Made by a program: the position numbers and the translations under genes. From contig SVJK01000001.1 of assembly GCA_015069015.1 (NCBI GenBank), positions 21,846 to 85,845 on the forward strand: a DNA stretch of 64,000 nucleotides, written 5' to 3'. The notes below the pieces were generated by a model, which made no database searches, had not been told where the DNA came from, and was given only the letters and a program-made list of their open reading frames with translations. Positions 40,075 to 50,403 of the stretch are shown here, piece after piece (position 1 is the stretch's first letter; the number at the start of each line of letters is the position of its first letter). This DNA is from Oscillospiraceae bacterium (lineage in GTDB: Bacteria; Bacillota; Clostridia; UMGS1810).

Positions 40075-40181
40075 TTGCCATTTCGGAAATAAAAGAGAAC
40101 AGATATGATATAATTGATATGCGACAAAATATATTTATCTAAAATTCTCTTTTAATAAAACATATAAGAAAGGAAGATTGT

Positions 40182-40619
40182 ATGAATAGTTCAGATAACA
40201 CCATCCCGACAAAGGATGAAAATATAAACCCTGAATTTCAAAACGATGCTGATGCATCTGCTGAGAGAGAAGAAAAAATCCTCAGGCTTTCTGAGAGAAT
40301 GCTTGAAAAAATCAGTTCTGCCATTGATGAACTGTCTCTTTATCAGGCAAAGGAAAAAGAAAGAGTGAAAGAAGTTGAATATGATGAAGAAAACAAGAAG
40401 GTCATAAAAGAAACGAATGTTGAAAGTGAAAAAATTGATGTTGTTGAATCACTGATTGACACAGGTGCATTAAAACAACTTGTTTCAACTTTAAAAGACA
40501 TAAAAGATATCCATGTGGGGCTTTGTCAGAAATCGGATTATGACGGAGAAGAATCGGGAGTAATTATGATTTCACCCATAGATGAAAATTTTGAAGAACA
40601 TGAGGTAGGAAAGGAATGA
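40182..40619 (+). CDS. Phage terminase small subunit-like protein
   Basis: Position directly before TerL with ATGA overlap; 'DTGALKQLVSTLKDIKDI' pattern seen in Firmicutes TerS-like proteins. Confidence 0.65.
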   Translation: MNSSDNTIPTKDENINPEFQNDADASAEREEKILRLSERMLEKISSAIDELSLYQAKEKERVKEVEYDEENKKVIKETNVESEKIDVVESLIDTGALKQLVSTLKDIKDIHVGLCQKSDYDGEESGVIMISPIDENFEEHEVGKE

Positions 40620-42052
40620 ACGTGATCTGGACACCTCAAAAAAAACAGGAAATTTTTCAGTCAAGACCTGAATATGAAGCACTCTATGGCGGGGCTGCCG
40701 GAGGCGGAAAATCAGATGCACTTCTCACAGAAGCACTCCGTCAGGTACATATTCCCCACTACCGTGGTCTTATCCTCAGAAAAACATACCCCCAACTTTC
40801 AGAACTCATTGACAGATCAAGAGAACTTTATTCAAAAGCATTTCCTACGGCAAAATATAACGAAACAAAACACGTGTGGGTTTTCCAATCGGGTGCCAAA
40901 ATATATTTTGGAGCAATGCAGCACACCTCCGACAGAATTAACTATCAGGGAAAAAGATATGATTTTATTGCCTTTGACGAACTCACCCATTTCACCTGGG
41001 ATGAATATTCCTATATGTTTTCAAGAAACCGTCCGTCGGGAAAAGGAACAAGAGTTTACATCCGCTCCACAACAAACCCCGGTGGAATAGGTCACGGATG
41101 GGTGAAAGAAAGATTTATAACTGCCGCACCGCCTCTCACTCCCATTGAGACAAAAATGCAGATTGCAGGCCCTGACGGAAAACTCAGAGAGGTTACACGA
41201 GACCGGATTTTTGTTCCGTCGACTGTTTTTGACAACCAAAGACTTTTAGAAAACGATCCGGGATATATTGCAAATCTATCAATGCTTCCCCACAAGGAGA
41301 GACAGGCTCTTTTATATGGTGACTGGGATTCCTTTTCAGGTCAGGTGTTCACCGAATGGAAAAACGATCCCGCCCACTACAAAGACCGCTGTTTCACCCA
41401 TGTTATTGCTCCCTTTGAGATTCCGAAAACATGGAAGATATACAGAGGGTTTGACTTTGGCTATTCAAAACCCTATGCCACCGAATGGATTGCAACGGAT
41501 CACGACGGGAGGGTGTATGTTATTGCAGAACTCTACGGCTGCACCGATACTCCTGACACAGGAGTAAAAGACACTCCCATGGAAATTGCAAGGAAAATCA
41601 GACAGATTGAAGAAAGTCATCCGAATCTTAAAGGAAGAAAAATCATCGGAATTGCAGACCCTGCCATTGCAAAGGCTGAAACGGGGCAATCAATTTCTGA
41701 TATGATGGCAAAAGAGGGTGTGTTTTTTGATTTCGGAGACCATCAGAGACTCCCCGGCAAAATGCAGTTTCACTATCGGTTTGCCTTTGACGAAAACGGA
41801 ATTCCCATGATGTATGTCTTTTCAAACTGCAGACATTTTATAAGGACAATTCCAAATCTCATATATGACGACTCAAATGTTGAAGACATTAATACAAAAT
41901 CCGAAGACCACATCTATGACTGTGTGAGATATGTCCTTATGGCAAATCCCATAAGTCCCAGGAAGAATTCACTTTCAGAAATCAAGGATAGTGAAGATCC
42001 TTTAGACCTTCACTGCGATAATCTTTCAAGGTATAGTTTTTTTGAGTTTTAA
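40616..42052 (+). CDS. Phage terminase large subunit
   Basis: Walker A 'GGAAGGGKSDALL', 'YDFIAFDELTHF', nuclease region 'RGFDFGYSKPYATEW...GIADPAIA'; full length. Confidence 0.95.
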   Translation: MNVIWTPQKKQEIFQSRPEYEALYGGAAGGGKSDALLTEALRQVHIPHYRGLILRKTYPQLSELIDRSRELYSKAFPTAKYNETKHVWVFQSGAKIYFGAMQHTSDRINYQGKRYDFIAFDELTHFTWDEYSYMFSRNRPSGKGTRVYIRSTTNPGGIGHGWVKERFITAAPPLTPIETKMQIAGPDGKLREVTRDRIFVPSTVFDNQRLLENDPGYIANLSMLPHKERQALLYGDWDSFSGQVFTEWKNDPAHYKDRCFTHVIAPFEIPKTWKIYRGFDFGYSKPYATEWIATDHDGRVYVIAELYGCTDTPDTGVKDTPMEIARKIRQIEESHPNLKGRKIIGIADPAIAKAETGQSISDMMAKEGVFFDFGDHQRLPGKMQFHYRFAFDENGIPMMYVFSNCRHFIRTIPNLIYDDSNVEDINTKSEDHIYDCVRYVLMANPISPRKNSLSEIKDSEDPLDLHCDNLSRYSFFEF

Positions 42053-42065
42053 AATAAAATCGCTC

Positions 42066-42094
42066 TTGAAAATTTCTTCGATTTTTAGTATAAT
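42066..42094 (+). promoter_or_regulatory. Promoter of ispG-polC
   Basis: TTGAAA-17-TATAAT. Confidence 0.75.
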
Positions 42095-42130
42095 ATATTT
42101 TGTATAATTATGAAGAACGGAAATGATATT

Positions 42131-43168
42131 ATGTCTAAAAAAATCAAAATCGGAAATACATTTATCGGCGGCGGAGAAGAAGTTAAAATCCAGTCTATGT
42201 GCAATGTGAAAACATCTGATGTTAAAAAATGCACAGAGCAGATTCTTTCCCTTGAAAAGGCAGGATGCGAAATTGTGAGAGTGGCAGTTCCCGATATGGA
42301 AAGTGCCGTGGCAATTGAGAAGATAAAAGAAAACATTCACATCCCCATAGTTGCAGACATTCACTTTGACTACCGTCTTGCTTTGGAGGCAATGGAGAGA
42401 GGAATTGACAAAGTGAGAATAAATCCCGGAAACATCGGCTCGGAAGAGGGGGTTAAGGCTGTCGCAAAAATGGCAAAAGCAAAAAATATTCCCATAAGAA
42501 TCGGCGTTAATTCAGGCTCCATTGAAAAGGAAATCCTTGAAAAGTATTCCCATCCAACTCCTGAAGGAATGGTTGAGAGTGCAAAAAAACATATTGATAT
42601 GCTTAACCGCTATGACTTTGACGATATTGTAATTTCCTTAAAATCAAGTTCCGTTCCAATGACCATAGATGCCTACAGACTTATGAGCAAAACCTTTGAC
42701 TATCCTCTCCACCTTGGTGTGACAGAGGCAGGAACATTTCTTGGAGGAACAGTTAAATCTGCCATAGGAATAGGCTCACTTTTAAAAGACGGAATCGGCG
42801 ATACCATAAGAGTGTCTCTCACCGATGATGTTGAAAAAGAAGTTTTGGTTGCAAAAGAAATTTTATCTGCTCTTGAAATTCGCAGACTCGGTGCAAAACT
42901 TGTGTCCTGCCCAACCTGCGCAAGAACAAGTATTGACCTTATCGGTCTTGCAAACGAGGTTGAAAAATATCTCCAAAAGATTTCAAAACCCATCACGGTT
43001 GCTGTTATGGGATGCGTGGTGAACGGTCCCGGAGAGGCAAGAGAAGCAGACATCGGAATTGCAGGGGGAAAAGGAGAAGGCCTGATTTTCAAAAAAGGTC
43101 AGATTGTGAAAAAAGTTAAAGAAGAATTCTTACTTTCTGAACTTATAGAAGAAATAGAAAAAATGTGA
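42131..43168 (+). CDS. ispG: 4-hydroxy-3-methylbut-2-enyl diphosphate synthase
   Basis: '[36 protein letters not shown]...[12 protein letters not shown]...[22 protein letters not shown]'. Confidence 0.96.
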   Translation: MSKKIKIGNTFIGGGEEVKIQSMCNVKTSDVKKCTEQILSLEKAGCEIVRVAVPDMESAVAIEKIKENIHIPIVADIHFDYRLALEAMERGIDKVRINPGNIGSEEGVKAVAKMAKAKNIPIRIGVNSGSIEKEILEKYSHPTPEGMVESAKKHIDMLNRYDFDDIVISLKSSSVPMTIDAYRLMSKTFDYPLHLGVTEAGTFLGGTVKSAIGIGSLLKDGIGDTIRVSLTDDVEKEVLVAKEILSALEIRRLGAKLVSCPTCARTSIDLIGLANEVEKYLQKISKPITVAVMGCVVNGPGEAREADIGIAGGKGEGLIFKKGQIVKKVKEEFLLSELIEEIEKM

Positions 43169-43178
43169 GGTTAAGAAA

Positions 43179-46100
43179 ATGTCACCAACAAGCATTAAAC
43201 TTGAAGATATATTCAAAGGCACCGAAATTCCATCGGAGCTTTCTTCACTATACATATATTCATCCGAGGCAAATTCAAATGAAAGAACAATGTCTGTAAC
43301 TCTTCTTTCGGAATCTCTCATTCCCTACAAAGTTATTGAAGATTTCAAATCATTGGTTCAATCAAAATTCAGCCTTTCAAAATTTATTCTTAAAGTAAAA
43401 TATCAGAATCTTACTTTGGATACTATAGACACCGACCTTTACTATTCAAACCTGATTTTTTATGTTAACGAACTCATCCCCGGCGTGCGCCATCTTTTTC
43501 AGGACAGCAGTGCAGATTATGAAAACGGAACATTTACAATTCACTGCAAATACGGCACTCAGATGCTTGATGCCACAAAATGCGAAGAAATGCTCAAAAG
43601 ACTTGTCAGCGCACAACTCGGATGCAATGCAGAATTTGTTTTCCTTGACGAAAAAGATGAAGAGAAAATTGAACACCTGATGGAAAAAACCCTTCAGAAA
43701 CTCCCTGAAATTAAACCTGTGACGGAAGAAAAGAAAGAAAAAGAGTCATCATCTGACGAACCGTCGGATATAATTCTTGGAAAATTTATAAAAGACGATC
43801 CTGTTCCCATATCTGAAATTTCATCTGATGAAACAGGCGACATTACCGTTAAAGGTGTTGTTATGAATCCTGATTCAAGGGAACTCAGAAATGAAAAAAT
43901 ACTTTTGACGTTTTTTATTGCCGACACAAAATCTGCCTACAGTGCAAAATGTTTTTTGACCAAAAAGCAGTTTGCTCTCATAAAAGGCAGAATGAAAGAC
44001 GGTGTATGCGTTAAAATCAAAGGTAAAGTTCAATATGACAATTTTAAAAAAGAAAATACCATAATGGTAAATCACATTATGGAAGACAAAATGCCCTCAC
44101 GCTCTGACAATGCAAGAGAAAAAAGGGTTGAACTTCATATGCACACCAAAATGAGTCAGATGGATGCTATGACGGATGCTAAAACTCTGGTCAAACAAGC
44201 CATAAAATGGGGACACAAAGCCGTTGCAATTACAGACCACGGAAATGTTCAGGCTTTCCCCGATGCAATGCACGCCGCAGAAAAAAGCGACATAAAAGTT
44301 ATCTATGGTATGGAGTGCTACCTCATAAACGACACAGCCTCAATGGTTTTCGGACAAACAGACGCAAATCTCGACTCTGAATTTGTGGTGTTTGACATTG
44401 AAACCACAGGCTTCAGCGCTGAAAATGACAGAATCATTGAAATTGGTGCAGTAAAAGTTAAAGGCAGAGAAATTCTCGACACTTTCAATGCCTTTGTAAA
44501 TCCCGAAGTTCCCATTCCTCAAAAAATTACTGAACTTACGGGAATTGATGATTCAATGGTAAAAGATGCAGATACCATTTACAAAGTTTTAGAAAGTTTC
44601 TTTGAGTTTGCAAAAGGAAGCGTTCTGGTTGCACACAATGCATCCTTTGACACATCCTTTATAAAAACCAATGCAAAAAGGCTTTCCCTTGACTATCCCT
44701 TTGCCTGCCTTGACACTCTCGGTCTTGCAAGGAGTCTTGTGAAAGACACAAAAAACCACAAACTCGACACCCTTTGCAAGCACTTTGGCGTGAGTCTGGA
44801 AAATCATCACAGAGCCTGCGATGATGCAGAGGCAACTGCGAGGATACTTCTCAAAATGTTTGAGATTTTAGATGAAAAGGGAATTACTTCCATATCATCT
44901 TTTAATTCTGCCCTTTCAGGCGACATGGATTTAAAATCCCTAAAATACTACCATTGCATTATCCTTGTGAAAGACCTTGTAGGACTGAGAAACCTTTACG
45001 AACTCACCTCACGTTCCTGTCTTGACTATTTCTACAAAAAACCGAGAATCCCAAAAAGTTTACTTCAGTCAAAAAGAGAGGGGCTCATCATAGGTTCTGC
45101 CTGCGAAGCGGGGGAACTTTACAGAGAAATTTTAAAAAGCCCCTACAATCCAGATTATGACGAACTTGAAAAAATCATAGATTTTTATGACTATCTTGAA
45201 ATTCAGCCCCTCGGCAACAATCAGTTCCTTTTGGAAAATCAGACTCTTTCTTCCGTTGAAGACCTCAAATATATCAACCGTCTGATAATTGAACTGGGCA
45301 AAAAATACGGCAAAATGACTGTTGCAACCTGCGATGTTCACTTTATGAATCCTGAAGATGAAATCTTCCGCCGTATTCTTATGGCAGGTCAGGGGTATAC
45401 CGATGCTGACAATCAGCCACCTTTGTATTTCAGAACAACAGATGAAATGCTAAATGAATTTGAATATTTAGGCGAAGACCTTGCCTATGAAGTTGTGGTT
45501 GAAAACACCAACAAAATTGCTGAAATGACAGAAAAAATAAACCCTGTCCCCCCTGACAAGGCACCGCCTGTAATTGAGGGTTCCGATGAGCTTTTAAGAC
45601 AACTTACAATTGATAAAGCAGTGAGCATATACGGTGAGAATATGCCCCAGCTTGTAAGGGACAGAATGGATGTTGAACTAAACTCCATCATCAACAATGG
45701 CTATTCCGTGCTTTATATCATTGCACAAAAACTTGTTGCAAAATCCCTTTCAGACGGATATCTCGTAGGTTCCAGAGGATCTGTCGGCTCATCCTTTGTT
45801 GCCTTTTTGTCGGGTATTACAGAGGTTAACTCTCTCCCTCCCCACTATGTATGTCCCAAATGTAAGCATAATGAATTTCTTTCAAGCGAAGAAGTGGGAA
45901 GCGGATATGACCTTCCACCTAAAAACTGTCCTGAGTGCGGCGAGGCTATGATTGCTGACGGACAGGATATTCCCTTTGAAACATTCCTCGGATTTTCCGG
46001 AAACAAAGAACCTGATATTGACCTTAACTTCTCGGGAGATTATCAGGGTGTGGCACATAAATATGTTGAAGAACTTTTCGGCACAGGCCACGTTTTCAGA

Positions 46101-47432
46101 GCAGGAACAGTTGGAACGGTTGCGGATAAAACCGCTTACGGCTATGTTAAAAAGTATTATGACGAAAGAGGTCAGTACATATCAAACGCACAAGCAGAAA
46201 GACTTGTGAGAGGATGCACGGGAGTTAAGAGAACAACAGGTCAGCACCCCGGCGGAATCATTGTTGTACCCACAGAGCGTGATGTACACGAATTTTCTCC
46301 CATTCAGCACCCTGCAGATGATGTGAAAAGTGACATCATCACTCTTCACTTTGACTACCATTCAATTGACCAGAACCTTCTTAAACTCGATATACTCGGA
46401 CACGACGATCCCACCGTTATAAGAATGCTTGAAGACCTGACGGGAGTAGACCTCACAAAGATTCCCATGGGCGATCCCGAAACAATGAGTCTTTTCTCGG
46501 ATACTCATGCCCTTGGAGTCACACCTGAAGATATTGAGTCGGAAGTAGGTACATATGCAGTTCCTGAATTTGGTACAAAGTTTGTAAGACAGATGCTTTT
46601 AGACACTAAGCCAACAACATTTTCCGAGCTTGTGAGAATTTCAGGGCTTTCCCACGGAACAGATGTTTGGCTAAACAACGCACAGGATCTTATAAAAAGC
46701 GGAACAACCACCCTTAGCAAAGCCATCTGTACCCGTGACGATATTATGATATACCTCATAAACCACGGTCTGCCCAATGATATGGCATTTAAGATTATGG
46801 AAAGTGTCCGTAAGGGAAAAGGTCTCACACCTGAAATGGAAGAACTTATGAAGGAAAACAAAATTCCCGACTGGTACATTCTTTCCTGCAAAAAGATTAA
46901 GTATATGTTCCCCAAAGCCCACGCCGTTGCATATGTTACCATGGCATATCGCATAGCCTATTGTAAAGTCCATTATCCCATGGCTTTCTATGCCACCTAT
47001 TTTTCTGTCAGAGCAGATGACTTTGACTACACCCTTATGGGCGGAGGAAAAGCGGCACTACTTGAGAACAAGCGTGCAATTGAAGCAAAGGGAAATGAAA
47101 TGAGCGATAAGGAGAAAAACGTCGTCACCATTATGGAAGTGTGCAATGAAATGTATGCTCGAGGCATAAAGTTTTTGCCGATTGACCTTTATAAATCACA
47201 CTCCTTTAAATTTATTCCCACAGACGAAGGTCTCCTCCCACCCCTTAATGCTCTTCCAAACCTTGGAACAAATGCCGCAAAGGCAATAGAAGCGGCAAGG
47301 CAGGAAGAAGTTTTTGCCTCAATTGAAGATTTGCAGCAACGCTCAAAGGTTACAAAAACCGTAATTGAAGTGCTGAAAAATTCCGGGGTTTTGAACGGAC
47401 TTCAGGAGAGCAGTCAGATAGTATTTTTCTAA
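43179..47432 (+). CDS. polC: DNA polymerase III alpha subunit, Gram-positive PolC type
   Basis: 1417 aa; PHP 'ELHMHTKMSQMDAMTDAK', exonuclease 'FVVFDIETTGFSAENDRIIEIGAVKV', 'VGSRGSVGSSFVAFLSGITEVNSLPPHYVC'. Confidence 0.97.
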   Translation: MSPTSIKLEDIFKGTEIPSELSSLYIYSSEANSNERTMSVTLLSESLIPYKVIEDFKSLVQSKFSLSKFILKVKYQNLTLDTIDTDLYYSNLIFYVNELIPGVRHLFQDSSADYENGTFTIHCKYGTQMLDATKCEEMLKRLVSAQLGCNAEFVFLDEKDEEKIEHLMEKTLQKLPEIKPVTEEKKEKESSSDEPSDIILGKFIKDDPVPISEISSDETGDITVKGVVMNPDSRELRNEKILLTFFIADTKSAYSAKCFLTKKQFALIKGRMKDGVCVKIKGKVQYDNFKKENTIMVNHIMEDKMPSRSDNAREKRVELHMHTKMSQMDAMTDAKTLVKQAIKWGHKAVAITDHGNVQAFPDAMHAAEKSDIKVIYGMECYLINDTASMVFGQTDANLDSEFVVFDIETTGFSAENDRIIEIGAVKVKGREILDTFNAFVNPEVPIPQKITELTGIDDSMVKDADTIYKVLESFFEFAKGSVLVAHNASFDTSFIKTNAKRLSLDYPFACLDTLGLARSLVKDTKNHKLDTLCKHFGVSLENHHRACDDAEATARILLKMFEILDEKGITSISSFNSALSGDMDLKSLKYYHCIILVKDLVGLRNLYELTSRSCLDYFYKKPRIPKSLLQSKREGLIIGSACEAGELYREILKSPYNPDYDELEKIIDFYDYLEIQPLGNNQFLLENQTLSSVEDLKYINRLIIELGKKYGKMTVATCDVHFMNPEDEIFRRILMAGQGYTDADNQPPLYFRTTDEMLNEFEYLGEDLAYEVVVENTNKIAEMTEKINPVPPDKAPPVIEGSDELLRQLTIDKAVSIYGENMPQLVRDRMDVELNSIINNGYSVLYIIAQKLVAKSLSDGYLVGSRGSVGSSFVAFLSGITEVNSLPPHYVCPKCKHNEFLSSEEVGSGYDLPPKNCPECGEAMIADGQDIPFETFLGFSGNKEPDIDLNFSGDYQGVAHKYVEELFGTGHVFRAGTVGTVADKTAYGYVKKYYDERGQYISNAQAERLVRGCTGVKRTTGQHPGGIIVVPTERDVHEFSPIQHPADDVKSDIITLHFDYHSIDQNLLKLDILGHDDPTVIRMLEDLTGVDLTKIPMGDPETMSLFSDTHALGVTPEDIESEVGTYAVPEFGTKFVRQMLLDTKPTTFSELVRISGLSHGTDVWLNNAQDLIKSGTTTLSKAICTRDDIMIYLINHGLPNDMAFKIMESVRKGKGLTPEMEELMKENKIPDWYILSCKKIKYMFPKAHAVAYVTMAYRIAYCKVHYPMAFYATYFSVRADDFDYTLMGGGKAALLENKRAIEAKGNEMSDKEKNVVTIMEVCNEMYARGIKFLPIDLYKSHSFKFIPTDEGLLPPLNALPNLGTNAAKAIEAARQEEVFASIEDLQQRSKVTKTVIEVLKNSGVLNGLQESSQIVFF

Positions 47433-47442
47433 TTATAAAGAC

Positions 47443-47486
47443 AAATGGGTGTGTAAAAATTCGCAAGAATTTTTACACACCCATTT
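47443..47486. terminator. Convergent bidirectional terminator
   Basis: aaatgggtgtgtaaaaatt / aatttttacacacccattt, near-perfect 18-bp stem. Confidence 0.9.
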
Positions 47487-47487
47487 A

Positions 47488-48255
47488 TTATTTATACAAT
47501 TTAAGTATATTCAAAAGCCAGTTTCGGGCATAGATAAATTGTCCTTCTTTTGTGAGATGAGTGCCATCCTCTTCTAAGATTACACCTTTATCCATATCTT
47601 TCATATGAAGCGCCACATCATTTAATAAAACTCCGGCCCTCTCTGATTCTTCCCTCACAATCTCGCTCATAACATCTTTCATTTTCTGAAATCTTCCATC
47701 AAACAAAAGATTGTTTGTTTTGCAAATTATCTCCTCATTTAAAGGAGGTAGGGTTGATATCATAACTTTATCGGTTTTTTCTTTTGAAATGCGAAGAATT
47801 TCCCGAATATTTCTACGATATTCATCAGGACTCACAATGGATAACCCGCCTGTTATCAGCCCTGAATCGTTTGTGCCTATCATAATTGATATGATTTCGG
47901 CATCTGACTTTTTGATATTTTCTTTCAGGAAACGCAGCATATCCACAGATGTAGCACCTGAAATTGCACCATTGGTTGCCTCAAAATCTGCGGCATAGGT
48001 TGTTATGCCTCTATAGCTCGTTCTCTCCGCAGTTATTGAATCCCCAATATATAGAATCCTTTTGCCGTGAAGGGGTGACAAGTCAATTTCTTTTTTTAAA
48101 ATGTCAGCCTTTTCCTTTTGCCAGTTTTTACATTCTTCAATAAATTTGTCAACATCTTCTTTGGATGCTTGCATCTTTTTCTCATTATAGAAATCCTCTG
48201 TCTGAAATGAAAAAACCATATCCTGAAGATTAAATCTGATAAAAAATTCGTTCAT
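47488..48255 (-). CDS. SGNH/GDSL hydrolase
   Basis: 'ILYIGDSITAE...IGTNDSG...DGTHLTKEGQFIYA'; internal Met start. Confidence 0.85.
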   Translation of the reverse strand: MNEFFIRFNLQDMVFSFQTEDFYNEKKMQASKEDVDKFIEECKNWQKEKADILKKEIDLSPLHGKRILYIGDSITAERTSYRGITTYAADFEATNGAISGATSVDMLRFLKENIKKSDAEIISIMIGTNDSGLITGGLSIVSPDEYRRNIREILRISKEKTDKVMISTLPPLNEEIICKTNNLLFDGRFQKMKDVMSEIVREESERAGVLLNDVALHMKDMDKGVILEEDGTHLTKEGQFIYARNWLLNILKLYK

Positions 48256-48313
48256 AAAAATTCTCCTGCTAATAATATAAAAGTATTTCGATTTTTTACA
48301 TCTCCGATAGAGC

Positions 48314-49306
48314 TTATCTTTCTTCTCTGAAGTAAGACAGTCCAAGATGCTGAGGAGGCTGTGTTTCTCTTTTCCTTCTTACGCTTGTAAGAATTAAAAC
48401 AAGGATTGTTACTGCATAGGGGAGCATTTCAAAAATCTTAATAAGACTTATGGAAATACCGGGAATGTAGTATGGAATAACATAGAGTGCACCAAAAAGA
48501 ATTGAACCTAAAATTGCAACTGCAGGCTTCCATACGGAGAAAATAACAAGAGCAATTGCAAGCCATCCTCTGTCGCCAAAGGCATCGTTTGACCATACGC
48601 CGTTAGCATAGTCCATAACATAGTAGAGTCCACCAAGGCCTGCGACAGCACTACCTATACAAGTTGAAATATATTTATATCTTGAAACATTAATACCTGC
48701 CGCATCTGCCGTTGCGGGATTTTCTCCCACTGCACGAAGATTGAGCCCGACTCTTGTACGATTCAGTACAAAAGAAGCGATAAGGGCAATTATAACTGCA
48801 AGATATGCTAAAAATCCATAGGATAGAAACATTTTTTCAAAGCTATTTATGTTCTCTCCAAGAGGAAGTGTTGTTTTGAAAAATTTTGTTGTTTCGTTAA
48901 GAGAGATGGAAGGAACATCACTTTTAACAATGTTTATGAGAGAACCACCAAAAAAGTTACCGATACCAATGCCAAAGGTGGTGAGAGCAAGACCTGTTAC
49001 ATTCTGATTTGCTCTTAAGGTAACTGTGAGAAAACAGTATATAAGCCCCATAAACATTGATCCAAGGATACAACATAAAAGCGGAATCCCTATGATTAAA
49101 AATGGGTTGGGCTCATTACCATTCAAACTCAGTTCATAAAGGAAGGAGCCTGCGACACCGCTTATGGCACCAACATACATTATTCCCGGAATTCCAAGAT
49201 TGAGATTTCCGGATTTTTCGGTGAGGATTTCGCCTGTTGAGCCGAAAAGAAGAGGAATTCCCTGTGCTACTGCACGCTGAAAAATTGCTGCTATTGTGGC
49301 GATCAT
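48314..49306 (-). CDS. BMP-type (nucleoside-class) ABC transporter permease
   Basis: 'GIPLLFGSTGEILTEKSGNLNLGIPGIMYVGAISG...RAVGENPATADAAGINVSRYKYI'. Confidence 0.92.
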   Translation of the reverse strand: MIATIAAIFQRAVAQGIPLLFGSTGEILTEKSGNLNLGIPGIMYVGAISGVAGSFLYELSLNGNEPNPFLIIGIPLLCCILGSMFMGLIYCFLTVTLRANQNVTGLALTTFGIGIGNFFGGSLINIVKSDVPSISLNETTKFFKTTLPLGENINSFEKMFLSYGFLAYLAVIIALIASFVLNRTRVGLNLRAVGENPATADAAGINVSRYKYISTCIGSAVAGLGGLYYVMDYANGVWSNDAFGDRGWLAIALVIFSVWKPAVAILGSILFGALYVIPYYIPGISISLIKIFEMLPYAVTILVLILTSVRRKRETQPPQHLGLSYFREER

Positions 49307-50403
49307 TTGTTTTCCCCTCCCTCTGTTTTCACTCTCTTGATTGTGTAGTTAATAAAGAATTCACAACCAATTATAAAGAATATTATTATACCGGTTATAA
49401 TGTCTGAAAAAGAGTCATTCAATCTGAATCTTTCTGATATCTGTGACGCACCCCGGTCGAGAAATACTATAAGGAATGATGTGAGAATCATTATTATAGG
49501 ATTGAATTTTGCAAGCCATGAAACCATTATGGCAGTAAAACCTCTGCCACCGGCAGTGTCGGATTTTATGGAATGGTCTGTTCCTGCAACAAGGAGAAAG
49601 CCTGCAATACCACAGATTGCTCCCGAGAGAATCATTGTTCTGTTAATAACTTTTTTTACATTTACTCCGATATAGCGAGCAGTGTTTTCACTTTCACCCA
49701 CAACGGATATTTCATAGCCCTGCTTGCTGTATTTAAGATATATATACATAAATATGGTGATAGCAAGCACCACCAAAATGTTTATCAAATAATCATTTCC
49801 CATAAGTGAAGGCAACATTCCCTTTTCCAAAATTCTTGGAGTACCTGAGCCTTTTGGCACTGACCATTCAAGGGAATAGTATGCTACAATCTGAGTTGCA
49901 ATGTAGTTCATCATAAGGGTGAAAAGTGTTTCGTTTGAATTCCATATTGATTTAAATATTGCAGGGATAAGCCCCCAGATTGCACCTGCAATAATACTGG
50001 TTAAAACCATTACGGGAATGAGAACAGATGTAGGAAGCTTCTCTCCGAATACGATTACACAAAATGCAGTTGCAAATCCACCCATAAGCACCTGGCCTTC
50101 TGCACCAATATTCCAGAATTTCATCTTAAATGCAGGTGTTACAGCAAGAGCAACACATAGGAGCATTGCTGTGTTTTGAAGTACAAACCACACTCTTCGA
50201 GGAGTCATAAATGCACCTTCAAACATTGTAACATATACCTCTATGGGGTTGAGATCTGTGAGGGCAATCGTTATCACACCACATACTACCAAAGCTACAA
50301 GGATAGCGATAACTCTGATAAGGTAGGACTGCCACCAGGGAATGACATCTCTTTTGGCAATATGATAGTTTGAAAGATTAAGGATGCTTTTAATATTATT
50401 CAT
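49303..50403 (-). CDS. BMP-type ABC transporter permease
   Basis: 'FKMKFWNIGAEGQVLMGGFATAF...GGRGFTAIMVSWLAKFNP'. Confidence 0.92.
   Translation of the reverse strand: MNNIKSILNLSNYHIAKRDVIPWWQSYLIRVIAILVALVVCGVITIALTDLNPIEVYVTMFEGAFMTPRRVWFVLQNTAMLLCVALAVTPAFKMKFWNIGAEGQVLMGGFATAFCVIVFGEKLPTSVLIPVMVLTSIIAGAIWGLIPAIFKSIWNSNETLFTLMMNYIATQIVAYYSLEWSVPKGSGTPRILEKGMLPSLMGNDYLINILVVLAITIFMYIYLKYSKQGYEISVVGESENTARYIGVNVKKVINRTMILSGAICGIAGFLLVAGTDHSIKSDTAGGRGFTAIMVSWLAKFNPIIMILTSFLIVFLDRGASQISERFRLNDSFSDIITGIIIFFIIGCEFFINYTIKRVKTEGGENK

Noticed and set aside
45840-45990. Zinc-ribbon insertion within PolC as a novelty
   Set aside because: Cys-rich segment (CPKCKHNEF...CPECGEAM) is a normal feature of Gram-positive PolC.
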